Assembly: GCA_001465935.1 (NCBI GenBank)
Contig: LNKV01000030.1
Span: 317,443-381,442 of the forward strand
DNA: 64,000 nucleotides
Reading direction: 5' to 3'
Source: Clarireedia homoeocarpa
Taxonomy: Eukaryota; Ascomycota; Leotiomycetes; Helotiales; Rutstroemiaceae
Positions 44,868-56,331 of this stretch are shown here, piece by piece. How positions within the stretch are numbered: the stretch's first letter is position 1; each line of letters starts with the position of its first letter. Under the pieces are notes generated by a model that saw only the letters and a program-made list of their open reading frames with translations, ran no database searches and was not told where the DNA came from. Position numbers and translations under genes: made by a program.

Positions 44868-44882
44868 TTCTTAGTATGAAGT
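44868..44882 (-). other. Canonical 15-nt tRNA intron
   Basis: Lies one base 3' of the AGT anticodon, the universal position for eukaryotic tRNA introns removed by the tRNA splicing endonuclease. Confidence 0.85.
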
Positions 44883-44896
44883 TACTAGTGTCGCGC

Positions 44897-44955
44897 CTAT
44901 TGAATGATGATTAGAATTTGTTGCTGTTGGATGATGGAGAAGGGTATGAACTCAC
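44897..44955 (-). other. 59-nt spliceosomal-intron-like insertion in tRNA D-stem
   Basis: Between D-stem bases GA and GC of the tRNA-Thr gene. It starts GTGAGT, has CTAAT (44914-44910) about 13 nt before the 3' AG, and ends CAATAG. The size matches protein-gene introns in this window (47-65 nt). It keeps both internal promoter boxes but lengthens their spacing. Confidence 0.75.
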
Positions 44956-44978
44956 TCTACCAACTGAGCTAAAGAGGC

Positions 44979-45546
44979 TATTTGTTGTGCTGATTTGTGG
45001 GTTGAGCATGGTTAATGAGGTTTATATTTGAGACGGTGAAAGACCTTGGTGGAAACGACGAGTTTAGGAGGGACGGATCCACTATCTGGTGGAGGTACTT
45101 GAATGGGACCCACTTGGGCCGGGGAGGACATGTGGTGTGGGTGAGTGGAGGGGACATATTGAACTTGGATTTGGTATGAATGTTGTTCTATGAGTGTCTA
45201 TGTTTTATTTAGCATAATGGGGCTGATGTGATGGGATCTGTTCTCTTCAGGAGGGAGGAGATAGAAGGATGATGCAGCCAGATCCTATTTAACTTGCATG
45301 ATATTCTGATATCTGGGAAGCACAGCTATCACACAAATACTTGGTCTTTTCTTCGTTAATTAGTGCCATGGATAAAGGAAAATAGAGCGCCAGTCCGAAG
45401 AATCTATGTGTGTACCGTTCCGCGCCTAGCCAGGAACCTAAAATAAACCCGAACCCAGCAATAACCTTTCTTGGATATAAAAACAAACTCCATGTCCTGA
45501 TTCATCCATTCCTTGAACCGTTCATACGCCGTGTAATCTTACAAGC
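44979..45546. other. Gene-free stretch
   Basis: Upstream flank of the tRNA and 3' flank of the pyrophosphatase gene; a 65-codon minus frame at 45289-45486 is not supported. Confidence 0.4.
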
Positions 45547-47884
45547 CTATTTGCCCGCCTGTGTTTTGTTCTTCCCATCGCTTTGCACCAAACCTCCAAT
45601 CCATCCCTTGAGGTTGTCCAATTCCCCTTTGAACCACTCCCACCAGTTCTTCTCTTCTTCCGTCATGCCACTCTCGTCTTCAACTACCGGTCGATCCACA
45701 TTTATGTCGTCATCCACGGTATTATCTGGTGTATCAACGCCTACCATGTGCGGCGGCACCTCGTTGGGATCTGCCGCGGAACTAGCTTCAATCGGTGATA
45801 TGGAGAGGATTGCATCCGGCGCCGCGTCCGACAACGAAGGTGTAGGCTCGGGATCGGCAGGCTCAGGAGGAGAGGTGTCGGGCGAGTGAAGACCAACTGG
45901 TTTCAGTGGAAGACGTAATGTGCCATTGTTGGGTTTTGGGGTAAGGGCGAGAGAATCACAGATAATGTTATATACTTCGATATTTTCTAATTTGAGTTAG
46001 TCAAAGATTCCCAAAGAAGTGTGGTAATGACTTACGGAATGGCTCAACACGACTATTGGGTTCATGTGGAAAGGCCGGTCCTCTAGCAATGAAAATAGCT
46101 CTCATGAGTGGATTTTCGTGATCATAACCGTGCAACCCGCGCGGATGGTATGCAATACCTTTCGCTTTCGCATCAACCACATCGAGTTCGTCCTTCGTGA
46201 CGATTGCCCAGCCAGTCTTCGGAACAATCCATAAAGGGGCGATGCGCTCGTTCGCTGAGAAATGATACCTCTCAGGCATATTCACATCGCGCAAGTAGAC
46301 CTCGATGTTCGGATTTGTCGCAGCCTTCGCAGCCAAGCCGTCATAAAGAGTCTGCAGATCTGTAATATTTTTAGGTCGAAGTCCATATAGGGGCCAGCCA
46401 TCTGTGTGCTCAATCATGCTCGTATCAATCAAGTCTTCTAATTGAATAAGACGATTGGTGTCTGTGGTAGCCATGCCGTGATCCGAGACTACCACAACAT
46501 TGACAATGTTTGTAAGGTTTCTAGCCTCGAGCCCATTGAATAGATTGTCAAGCATAGTATCAACGTCGGAGATGGTAACTCGGATTTCAGTGCTGTTCGG
46601 TCCATAGAGATGGCCATGAGCATCCACATTTGGTACGTATGCGGCAATAAGTTGGGGTCTCATGTCCTCCACCGGTACTTTATCATCTTCCTGGCCTGGC
46701 TTATCCAAAAGCTCGAGAACTCTGTTAACTTTGTTTGAAAGAGGTTCTTTTCCATTGTATTTGTCCAGATACGCAGGCTCCATATCCATAATGTGTGCTT
46801 CACTTCCAGGCCACATGTGTATGGCAGTTCTGATCCCTTGATTTTCCGCGGTGACCCACAAGGGTTCACCACCCCACCATTTCTTATCCATTGCCGCGGG
46901 GTGAGTATAGTAGAATTCCTCCTGCAGTTCGACATCCCAAAAGGTATTGCCCACGATGCCATGAGATTCCGGATAAAGTCCTGTGACCAAGGTGTAGTGA
47001 TTCGGAAATGTGACAGAGGGAAAACTCGGCATCATATACACGGGCGATACACCTTCCTCGACAAAAGCATTCAGTCGAGGAGTGAGACCACGATTCAAGA
47101 AGTCGGCTCGGAAACCATCAAGACTGATTAGGATCGTCGTAGGAGCAAACAATGCTGTTCCATTACTTAGGAGCTTTTGGTTTTCTTTCGTCAGACGAAC
47201 CTTCTGCGACAACTTCCATGCCACGAACAAAAGGGCCAAGAAACCTAGGACAATCAACAAGTGTATAGCGCACCAAGTCCAACGTCTCTTCCTCCGCTGC
47301 GTTTTCTCATCTTGGATGTTCAACAAGCCAAGGCGGTCGAGGTCATCACTATCATCAGTGTCGCTGCTAGAGCCCGTTGCGCTGCCTTCTTTCATTCTGC
47401 CCCCTTCCATTTCGTACATCAATTCTCCATCCTCGCCGTGACTCGCGTCCTCCATTAGCTTCTCTTTCCGCTTCTGCCTTCTTATCCTCCGCTGCCGTCC
47501 CTTTTCTCCTGTATTCAATTCATCGTCCTGATGTGCGGAATCGTTGTCATCAATGCCAGGCAATTTTTGACGGCTCTTGCTCCAAAGACCTTTGATGCCC
47601 GAGCGTAATGCCTCTAAACCACCCGCAGCCCCATTTCCAGCTTGTCCGCTGCGCCTATTGTCCTCCAGCAATTTATCTCGTTCTTCCTCATCTAACAACA
47701 CACTTTGATCGTGCTTCCTAATGTCTGCTGATGTTCGTGCTCTATTAAAAACATCATCGTCTTCGCTATCGCTATCGTCAACACTCCGACTCGAGTGTAC
47801 AGATGGTGCATCGTCGTCGTAATTGGATGGAGATAGGAGAGATGCGTCCCCGCCCGCAGGGTTCCGAGAGATCTTGGATGGCAT
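45547..47884 (-). CDS. Type II membrane nucleotide pyrophosphatase/phosphodiesterase, 762 aa
   Basis: Two exons on the minus strand, 46036-47884 and 45547-45986; 762 aa, phase 1 (GTAAGT..TTAG). The N-terminal ~200 residues are cytoplasmic, acidic and Arg/Lys-rich. One membrane segment follows (WCAIHLLIVLGFLALLFVAW, about 203-222), then the extracellular/lumenal catalytic domain of the NPP (alkaline-phosphatase-like) family: ILISLDGFRADFL (first metal Asp), SFPSVTFPNHYTLVTGLYPESHG with the Thr nucleophile, NVDAHGHLYGP and VVVSDHGMATT (metal Asp/His sites), and HGYDHENPLMRAIF. It should hydrolyse phosphodiester or pyrophosphate bonds of nucleotides, as yeast Npp1 does for phosphate scavenging. 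N-glycosylation sequons (NGT, NST, NLT, NIT) are present. The exon 2 tail is acidic with WWEWFKGELDNLKGWIGG. Confidence 0.94.
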
Positions 47885-48808
47885 TGCACATATGCCTCTT
47901 ATTACGCAAACGAATAATTAGTAATTTCTTCGATCATACTTTGTTGGATAACCACGCAACGTTGGTTGAATGATCTCCAGGGTTTCTCAAGCAACAGGGC
48001 AGGGCCCAGCGAACCATTTAAGGCCTAAGGTTTCAGGCCGAACTTCCTCTCTGTTTTGTCCCACGGGAAACATCTTTCTTCTAAGAAGTTACATTTTACA
48101 GGATTCTCACAGTAGTAGATGTTTTCATCATTATCAAGTGATTCACTTTGGTGACGTCTTTCAAGATTATGTTGAACTTCTTGTCGTGATGTCTCCCGCA
48201 TACCTTGTGTTGTCTGGTCATGTTGCTCTGCATTATCTATTTTCGTTTTCGTCTTTCCTTGTATTTCCTTACAAGATGCATGATGTCCTATCACTTCTCC
48301 CCATTTTCCAACTTAGTTTGGTGGATCCTGGGATGTAAGTCATTGGCAGTCCTGTTTATGGCTCATTTTAATGTTGATAACATGTTGGTGAGGCACATAA
48401 ATGCCTCTGTCGCTGCGCGGATCCTGCAGCAGGCTGGGGTCAGGACATCTATATGAGGGATTTTTCAGAGCTCCGTTCACGTAACAACAAAACCCGCAAC
48501 GTAATAGCAAAAATCCCTCAAGACTCATCTAGGGCAACTTGATAACCATAGGTCAACTGCGAGAGAATGGAAAGAGTATATCTTCCTGCTTGCTTCATGA
48601 TCTCCTTCACAATTTTCTGCACATTCAACAATCATCCAGCGGCATACCATAATCAAAATGGAACCAATCTCTTGTATGGTTTTGGGAATGGGAGTTTTTG
48701 TCACCATGATCTTCTTGCAATTGCTTCAAGAAAAGAACATCTGATTCTCGAAGGTACTAACTAGGAACCAACTTCTGAATACCACCACTGACATAATTAG
48801 ACAAGTTT
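47885..48808. other. Intergenic stretch with a weak minus open frame
   Basis: Between two minus genes. The minus strand at about 48025-48294 reads protein-like (NLERRHQSESLDNDEN, then ENPVKCNFLEERCF). A frame with an ATG lies at 48525-48707 (MVTKTPIPKTIQEIGSIL). They could be exons of one small Cys-containing gene, but no in-phase junction was convincing. Confidence 0.3.
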
Positions 48809-50703
48809 TCATTGCTCTTCTGTCACGGACAGAGGAGCACGGCCACCTTTTAGATCAGCTTCTTTCTCCATCTTCGTTGGTGTATTTCTTCCGTCATCTG
48901 AACTGCTTGCCCCAACACCTTCGACGATCTCATCTTCTCTACCAATCATACAATGCTGGGGATATATGTGTTAGCCTTTGTTGTCGGTATGCTAGTATGG
49001 GATGTACGTACCTCCACATTGATCACAGGTCCTTTGAACCATTTGTGTGCTGACATGAACCACCAGGTGATCACAATGAGCATTCTAAATTGGGTTATCA
49101 ACAGCCGACGATGTCAATAATGGGGATATACTTACGGCACGCCATAAACAACTACTGTCCAATTCATCAATGATGCTGTGAGATTATCACCCCTATATGC
49201 TGGGAAACAGAGGATTGGCATCATCACAAGGATAAAAGAGCAAGCACAAATGCCAATAGGCTTGCTGAATTTGCCAAGATGCCATGGACCACGGCGGAAC
49301 CTGTCTCCCACGAAAAATACTCGAATGAAGATTGGAATGGTGAAGGCCACGTATGCGGCAATAGCTCCGACAGAAAATATGGCTCCGATCGCCACCGAGC
49401 CTCCAAATATGAGCAAGAGAAGAAGAATGCCGACGATCGTGTTGAACCAAACGGCATTCACTGGGGTATAGGTATACTTATTGACTCGCTTCATCCACCA
49501 AGAACAGGGGAAGCAGTCATCTCGAGCATATGCAAACGTCACTCTGGATGCGGCAACCATACATCCTTGCCCCATAAAGAAACCACACATGATCGTGATG
49601 GCAAGAATTGCGAGAGCAATCTTTTGTGGCATCACTTGGACGAGGTACGAAGCCCATGGCTGCCCAAGAGGAGAATCAAGCACCTCCTCAATATCAATAA
49701 CGGTGTATGCGACGACCAGCTGCAACGCCCAGCCCATCAGTCCTCCGATGCCACTCGTCAAGACGATGGCACGAGGAGATGCAATGTTAGCATTACTACA
49801 CTCTTCCGACAGATGGAACGGAGCATCATATCCAGACATGGTCCAGATAATGGCAATGAACGACATGAGTACCGCGATTCCATCAGGCCAGTCGGTGCCG
49901 TTCTGAATAGACCATACCTGTTTGGAGGGGAAGAATTTAGGCGTCGTCTCGGTTCCTGTAACAGAGGCTGGAATCATGATAATTACCACGACCAAAGCGA
50001 TTATGTTCAATGTTGAGCCAAATGAGTTAAATCGCGCAATCCACAATGTGGGCATACTCGAAATCATCCCATGAATGATCATGATAAAGACAGTCAAGAG
50101 GAATGTTTGATAGTTGGTTGGTTCGTACTCTGGATGCGTTATCGAGGCCGCAGCAAGAATCATTGCAGCTAGTGCGTAGTCGACAGAAGGTGCTCCTGTT
50201 ACTTGGACCATCCAATTCGACCATCCCGTTATCCAAGCTGCAAATGGCCCCCAGCCCGGAGGAGCTAAGACTGCTGCTGCATAATACAAACCACCACTGG
50301 ACCAACATCAGCCTGGGACTTCCGATCTCACAATTGTTGCTCACCTTGTTGGCATACTCGAACACAACTCTGCCATTCCCATAGCGACACATTGGATAAA
50401 AAACCAACTGATTAACCAACCCCAAGTCATGGCACCTGTACCACCATATCCCATTCCATAGTACAGGGTGCTGGCGAAACTTGGTAACAGTCCAAGGATG
50501 GCGAAGGAAACGCAAAACGTCGTCCACAACGAAAATTCTCTCTTAAATTCTTGTTTATAACCCAAAGCCGTCAACGCCGCTTCATCTGCCGTCAAGCCTT
50601 CGTAATTTGGCGCATCTTCGTTTCGCAATACAGACGTCACCGAGGGACGAGGTGGGTTATGGCTGGTAGAGGTATTACTTCTCGAAGCCTTTAAGGACGC
50701 CAT
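48809..50703 (-). CDS. APC-superfamily amino-acid/GABA permease, 579 aa
   Basis: Four exons on the minus strand: 50345-50703, 49136-50296, 49012-49084, 48809-48955; 579 aa, phases closing (introns 48, 51 and 56 nt). About twelve membrane segments are visible, starting FSLWTTFCVSFAILGLLPSF (the family's first helix) and including WGWLISWFFIQCVAMGMAEL, CSSMPTSGGLYYAAA, WMVQVTGAPSVDYALAA, WTMSGYDAPFHLSEECSNAN and IGAIFSVGAIAAYVAFTIPI. These motifs match the fungal ACT/GABA-choline permease group (Uga4/Hnm1-like). Both ends are cytoplasmic; the tail is Ser/Glu/Lys-rich. Substrate cannot be fixed from sequence: GABA, another amino acid or choline. Starting at ATG 50703 is preferred to an upstream GTG in frame. 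Confidence 0.93.
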
Positions 50704-52193
50704 GGTGAGGGATAATGCGATGATCACAACGGATGAAAAATTTGATTGAGGGGAGACCGCATACTTAAGTATACGAATAAAAGTTTCAGATGGAAAGTTG
50801 TTTATCTATCAATTGACGGCATGCAATACCCAGTTTTCATTACAGTAGGGCCGCACAGAACGATACAGAGGGAGGGGTTGCTATCTGGGTCTAGTGCTCG
50901 ATAAGGAAGTTCTAGCCTGGAGACGCACGGGTAGCGGGTAGCACCCTCTTGCTAGATCCCAGTCTAGGATGTATCACGTGCATCAATCTTCCCGATGCAA
51001 GCGCTTCTCCACGTCAGTTTGTTCTGTTACAGTTTTTTCATCGCTATGTTGCCAATTGTTGGCTATCTTTGTCTGAGATCTGCTTTTTTCACATTTTATA
51101 CGCATTCTCTGAAAACAAGCAACACAATTGGTGTGACGGAGTCCAAGAGGCAATCATAGATACACAAAATGCTTATCATCTATCATATCAACCAATTAGC
51201 TTGCCTTGTTGTGTTGATCATGGGCAAATCTTTAATTCTAGAATTTGGTAATACTCTACCTTCCTTGCTGTGCCAATCCTTCTATCTGCTATCACGATGT
51301 ATCTTCAGACATCATTGCCATTCCTACAATATATCCTCAGAAATTCTTTCTCACTCCTCATTATTATCCCCTTCGTCCGACGTCTGAGCCCTGCTCCACT
51401 TCCCGCCAAATTGTGGAGAACATAGCCATCGCTGTTGAATCGCATCGCTCAATTTACGTAACTTCTTATTCTCTAAGTGAACCTCTATATTATCTGCATC
51501 TTTACTGTCCACAACCTCAAAGCTAATCCTTAAACTTCGGATCAGAAAAAGACGAGCCTAGACTAGTTCATAAAGAAAGGTTCAAGCGTATCCTCTTGAC
51601 TGCTATACGCGACCTCCTTACCTTATTTTTGGTGAGGTCGCGAGTAGTTGGCAGTCAAGGGGATATTTTCGGGTAGAGCTTTTGCGAAGTCGCGCAAACG
51701 GCATCCCATGACGCTGGTCGGCGTATAGGGAAAGCGCATGCGTAAGTGTCTTTACGCTTTTGGATTTGGGCCAGTAAGAGATTTTACTGCTCGATACACA
51801 ACGGAGTTTAATGCTTCTGACACATGAAAGTCAGAAGTCTGTTGGCACGTGATATAACTACATCATATGTCTTCGGTACATCCACACAGCTCGAGCATGG
51901 ACCTCAGGAACACTTACCTACCTCTGTGCCATCTCCATTGGTATAAAGGGTTATGGTGACACCCTAAGTGCCACGCCTCTCTTCAACTTCAATTCTTATC
52001 CTTGAAGGTCTTCCGGGACGAGTATCTGGCGTACAATAACTGCCTAGAAATTGTACATAGGTAGAAAGGTGTTCTCAGTTCTGCTCACAGATCTTCATGA
52101 CTATCTATCTCTTTGAGACCTACTCTCAAGCACACAACACATTCACCACTCTCATACCCTCTCCTCTTAACCATTACCACCAGCAACCCAAAC
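50704..52193. other. Gene-free stretch
   Basis: Permease promoter, then 1.2 kb without a supported gene. CACGTG sites occur near 50977 and 51847, and a hairpin-forming inverted repeat lies at 51590-51664. Plus frames (50949-51526) look random. Confidence 0.45.
51590..51664. repeat. Imperfect inverted repeat, 33-bp arms
   Basis: The left arm (51590-51622) and right arm (51631-51664) are reverse complements apart from a few mismatches. They share ATCC-CTTGACTGC at the ends and CGCGACCTC inside, with an 8-nt T-rich loop. The structure resembles a small foldback element or a regulatory hairpin; no flanking coding sequence uses it. Confidence 0.75.
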
Positions 52194-52316
52194 ATGTCCG
52201 CATCCAAGAAACAAACGCCAAAATCCAGCTCTTACACCAAGTCGCCCAGTTCATCTCCAAAACTGAGGAGCCAGCAAGGAAAAGACAAGCTCACCATCAA
52301 CATATTGCGTGATTAG
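52194..52316 (+). CDS. Candidate micro-ORF, Ser/Lys-rich (40 aa)
   Basis: ATG in good context (CAAACATGTC) opens MSASKKQTPKSSSYTKSPSS and ends DKLTINILRD. It is basic, Ser-Pro-rich and hydrophilic, preceded by a CA/CT-rich leader typical of fungal 5' UTRs. A longer gene with a further exon is possible, but no in-phase acceptor was found. No family recognised. Confidence 0.3.
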   Translation: MSASKKQTPKSSSYTKSPSSSPKLRSQQGKDKLTINILRD

Positions 52317-52823
52317 TCACCAAGGGATACTTGTAGGATCCAGGAGAATGGTCGAAGGAATATCATCGCTCTGAATTGATGTCGGGTAGGAGACTTGTCC
52401 GGAAAACGGGCAATATTCTTTACAACGATGCCCATCTGAATAGCCCTATGATGAAAAATTACCCGAAGAAATATGACAAGTAGAAGGAAGCTGTTAGTGT
52501 AAGTAAAATCCATCAAGATGTTTGTGACTCCCAGGAGTTCCAAGAATCTTCGGTGTTGCTTCTTAGTTATCCTATGTATTGATACTGATGTGAAGTTAAA
52601 ATTTTCGAGTCTGTGTTGATACAATGTGAGATATAACGATCAACTCATTAGTTTCATACTCCTTTGAGGATTGCATTTGTACAGACCGTTGAACCTTTCT
52701 ATGACTTCCTCTCAAATCTCCCTATTTGATCTTCCTGGTCTATTTTCAAGATATTATTTCTCTCATCTTCCAAACAGCATCTCGTCATCCCCCCCCTTCT
52801 TTTTTATCTTTCTCATATTTTGC

Positions 52824-52848
52824 CTCTCTCTCTCTCTCTCTCTCTCTT
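52824..52848. repeat. (TC)n microsatellite
   Basis: About 12 TC units in a broader polypyrimidine stretch. Confidence 0.9.
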
Positions 52849-53185
52849 TCTATTTCTCTTTCCCAGCATCCATCACCCCTAACCATAAGCCTCATTTCCC
52901 ACCTACCTACCTCTCTACTCTCCATTCCCATCTCTTCCAACCATATCTCTCTATCCAACCACCTCATCTCATCTTATCTTTCAAACCTCAATATCCTCTT
53001 AGTTCCTCCAACATCACCCCTTCCTCTTCCTATTCACCCCATCAACTCACTCACCACATCCCAAACCATTCTCCTCCCATTGCTTACTTCCTTCCATCCT
53101 CCTACCCTTTCCAATCACTCAACTACTTACTTCTTTCTACTTCTACACCTATCCCCAGCAAGCATCTATCTCTTTCCCCCTCACC

Positions 53186-53214
53186 AATCCAATCCAATCC
53201 AATCCAATCCAACC
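53186..53214. repeat. (AATCC)n pentamer array
   Basis: About five AATCC units. Confidence 0.9.
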
Positions 53215-54343
53215 CACAAACACAACCCCTCTATTCCCCCTCCCCATCCTCATCCTCATACTCACCCACCCCTCATGCATCTCAGCTCAGCTCAGCACAG
53301 CATACGCATACATACCACCTACCTCCCTATCACGCACATGCTTATATATACCTCAATCATCATGCGAGAAGACAGACAGGCATTCATCTATATATATATA
53401 TACTCTATCTGACAGGACTCAGGAGACCGAATGAGAGTCAACTTCGTTGGTGTTATAGGATAGATAAATATATTACTCTTATTTACAACTTCCTGACCTA
53501 TTGACCCGCACAATCACACAAACATAAAACACAGATTCCAAGTCCAAAAGCAAAATCGTTTTAAGAAATGTTTTTGTCTATAAGAAAAAAAAAGTGTATC
53601 ATATTTCATAATCATGTCGTTAAGTTTAAACTTTGCCATTCCCATTTCCATTCCCCTTCCTCTTTCCTCCTATCCTCTATCTTGCATTGCACGCCCTTCT
53701 CCTATGTAATGCAGCTGACCCTCATCTTCCAGCACCATCAACATCCTCAGCAACTCCATTCCATCTCTTAACGGCATCATCGCTCTCGTCCCTCCCTCTT
53801 CCCAAATACAAAAACAAAAAAACCCAACGCAACCAGCCCGCCGAAAAACAAAGATAAAAGAAAAAGAATAAGCACATGAAAGGACTAATTGGCTATTGAT
53901 CATATGTCGCATTGATCATATGTCGTTAGCCATCCCTTCATTCACCCTCCGTCCATCAGCCGAATCCCATCAATCATCAACATCCTAAAGAATACTATGT
54001 CATTCCAGATCCAACGGATAAAAAAAGACTTCGATACATATTGGTTCTGTAGATCATCCCTTATCCGTCGAAGATGGACACATACATGAAGAAGAAAGTG
54101 GAAAGATCCGACCAATATAAGCAACCAGGAAAAAGAAAAAAAAAAAAAAAACACAAAATGACAAAAAATGAAAATACCAAGGAAAATACAACGCTATGTT
54201 AGGTATGCAAAGGGGTGTTCATTTGAAATCATTATGCCAGCCGTGACATCATTGTTCGTTCGTTCGTCATAATCTTCATTGCCCTCATGAGCTTTTTAGA
54301 AAGCCTTTGTAAAATGCAACTCAACGGACGCTCGTCGAGCAAA

Positions 54344-56331
54344 TTAGTGACGTCTGCTTCCACGTTTTCGGTGATCATCCCAAATGATTTCTCTCTCGAT
54401 GATCCTCTCATCGTCAAACTCTCTATCGCGTCTTCTCTCTGCTCTCTCCCAATCGTCACGTTCCCTCTCACGTCTCTCGATCCTGATACGCTCACGTTCG
54501 ATATCTCGAAGGCGGTCTTGTCTTTCGCGGCGGATGGTTTCGGAGAGAGCAACAAGTTCCTCGACATCTTGCTGAAAGGTTGTTAGTAATGCTAGTTAAG
54601 TGATGTGGGGTTCGTGGAACTTACGTAGCGTAGATATTGAAGAATGTAGTAGAAGAATTCAGTTTCCTCGTAATCATATCCAAGCTCTTCAATAGCTTCC
54701 TTCACGACCAAGTCCTTGGTGATCTCGGTCCATAAGTCACCCATTCTGTTCTTTGGAGGTCCTCGAGGGAGTGGGAAGCCAACACGACGATCGCTGGTTT
54801 CCTCAACGCGTTCATACTCTCTCTCGCGTTCGTAAGTTGGTCCATGATTATGTCCACGTCGTGATTCTTTCCTTGAAATATCAATCTCGACACTGGTTGT
54901 GGACTGTCGCGGTGAGGCATCCCTTTCACGTTCACGGATCTCGATACGTTCAGTGGTACGTTCTGGGCCATCCCGTTCGACGAACTCAATTCTCTTCTCA
55001 ACAACCTCCTCCTTGCGCTCACGCTCAGGGTTGAATTTGCTTCGTCGGACACCGTTGTATCTCTGCCAGGTGATTTCTTGGCTGGCACCTCCAACGCCGT
55101 CTAAAGTAATCCTCTCAGTTCCCGGAGGAACATCGACGATGGTCCAATCTTTCGTGGCACCGTTGAAGGCTTCTCCGATGACAGCTCTTTCTTCCGCCTT
55201 GCGGTTATAGAAGTCTGCTTCATCCTCGTCTCGAATGTCGAGGCTGAATCTCTCTTTGTCTGGTCGAGCACTCAAACTTCGCCTTCTGCTAATTTCCATA
55301 CGGGTATCGCGAACACGTAATTTATCACGCTCTTGTTCAAAGATGATGGAATCATCGTAATACTCTTTTCGCAGAGGAGCGGATTTAGGAGGTTCGCGAT
55401 CACGGGCTGGGGTTTTTGTTCTTGTAATGTCAACCTCTGTATTGTTGCGAGACGAGTAAATGTCAATCTCGGTCTTCTCTGTTGTTTTGGGTGGTTGTGG
55501 GGTACGGGCGCGACGAGGAGGTGGGGGTGGGCTTGGGGCAGGAGCAAATTCAAAACCTAATTTGTTGTGTTAGTAAATTTTTAAGAGGATGAGTTAGGGG
55601 ATTTAAAATCTAAACATACCATGATCAATGTGACGGTGATGAGTGATGATTTCTCGATGAATGGGGGGTGCGTGGATAATCTCTGGTACTGGGGTTGGTG
55701 GTGGGGAAGGTGATGGGGAGGGCTCGGGCGCACTCCTCTCAACAATCCGAGTGTGAATCCTTTCCACAGCTGGTGGTGGCGATGGTGATCTCTCTCTTTC
55801 TCTTTCTCTTTCGACAATACGCTCACGAATACGGACTGGCGTTGGGGGTGCAGGAGATGGGGAACGCTCTCTGAATCTTTGTCTTGTTTCGATGACTCGT
55901 GCGCGAAGCTGTGGTGGGGGTGATTGTGATCTTTGTGTTTCCTTTTCCCGTTCCACAATTCGTGTTCGCACTCTTTCACCAGGTGGGGAAGGCTCTCTTC
56001 GCTCAACCTCTCGTCTTTCGATTCTTTCGCGGAATCGAGGCGGAGATGGTGATCGAGCTCTTCTCTCTAATGGTCTGCTGTTGAAGGTTTCAGTTTCACG
56101 CTCTCTTACGACCAACTGGCCTTGTTCGGCCGCTCGTCCATAATCATCGCGAAGGAAATCTGGACGATCTCTTTCTCGTCGATCAGGAGTTCCTCGTCTG
56201 TCAATGACTTCCTCACGGTCACGCTCTCGAATGCGAACTGCCGGTGCTTGAGGAGCTGTTGGTGTTCGAGAGTAGTAAGTATCACGCTCTTCGTAATCCA
56301 CCACTCGTGCAGCTCCGCCGTGTCGCGACAT
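54344..56331 (-). CDS. Arg/Glu-rich DUF8035-type protein, 623 aa
   Basis: Three exons on the minus strand: 55620-56331, 54625-55556, 54344-54571; 623 aa, phases closing (GTATGT..TTAG, GTAAGT..TCAG with TACTAAC branch). The first ~300 residues are built from Arg-Glu/Ser-Pro repeats (RERSPSPAPPTPVRIRERI), followed by Pro stretches. The folded part is about residues 500-560: NRMGDLWTEITKDLVVKEAIEELGY, DYEETEFFYYILQYLRY, QDVEELVALSETIRRER, which matches the fungal family I know as DUF8035. A charged ER/RE coil ends in HRKRGSRRH. Function is unknown; the RE/RS-like composition suggests a nuclear RNA-linked or scaffold role, by composition only. Confidence 0.85.

Larger units (their letters stand above)
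44833..44978 (-). tRNA. tRNA-Thr (anticodon AGT) with two insertions
   Basis: Minus strand. The acceptor arms GCCTCTT (44978-44972) and AGGAGGC (44839-44833) pair. D-arm GCTC..GAGC, anticodon stem CGACA/TGTCG with loop C-T-AGT-A-A (anticodon 44886-44884), and T-arm AACGG/CCGTT with TTCGACT complete the cloverleaf. The A box (TAGCTCAGTTGG) and B box (GGTTCGACTCC) are intact. T-runs about 20 nt downstream (TTTTCTTTTT, 44805-44814) can terminate Pol III. Two extra segments are present: a normal 15-nt intron between positions 37 and 38 (44868-44882), and 59 nt (44897-44955) interrupting the D-stem. Removing both leaves a perfect 72-nt tRNA. The 59-nt piece begins GTGAGT and ends ATAG. Confidence 0.9.
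52317..54343. other. Pyrimidine-rich, low-complexity stretch
   Basis: Two kb without a gene. 52780-53330 is extremely C/T-rich with TC (52824-52848) and AATCC (53186-53214) arrays; the 277- and 228-codon plus frames through it encode only Ser/Pro/Leu/His low complexity in two frames at once and are rejected. A-tracts lie at 53583-53592 and 54133-54151. Confidence 0.6.

Noticed and set aside
45547..45834. Separate 95-aa minus gene
   Set aside because: It is the 3' exon of the pyrophosphatase, joined in phase across a 49-bp intron.
52671..53504. 277- and 228-codon plus frames
   Set aside because: They run in two different frames through the same polypyrimidine DNA and consist of Ser/Pro/Leu/His low complexity.
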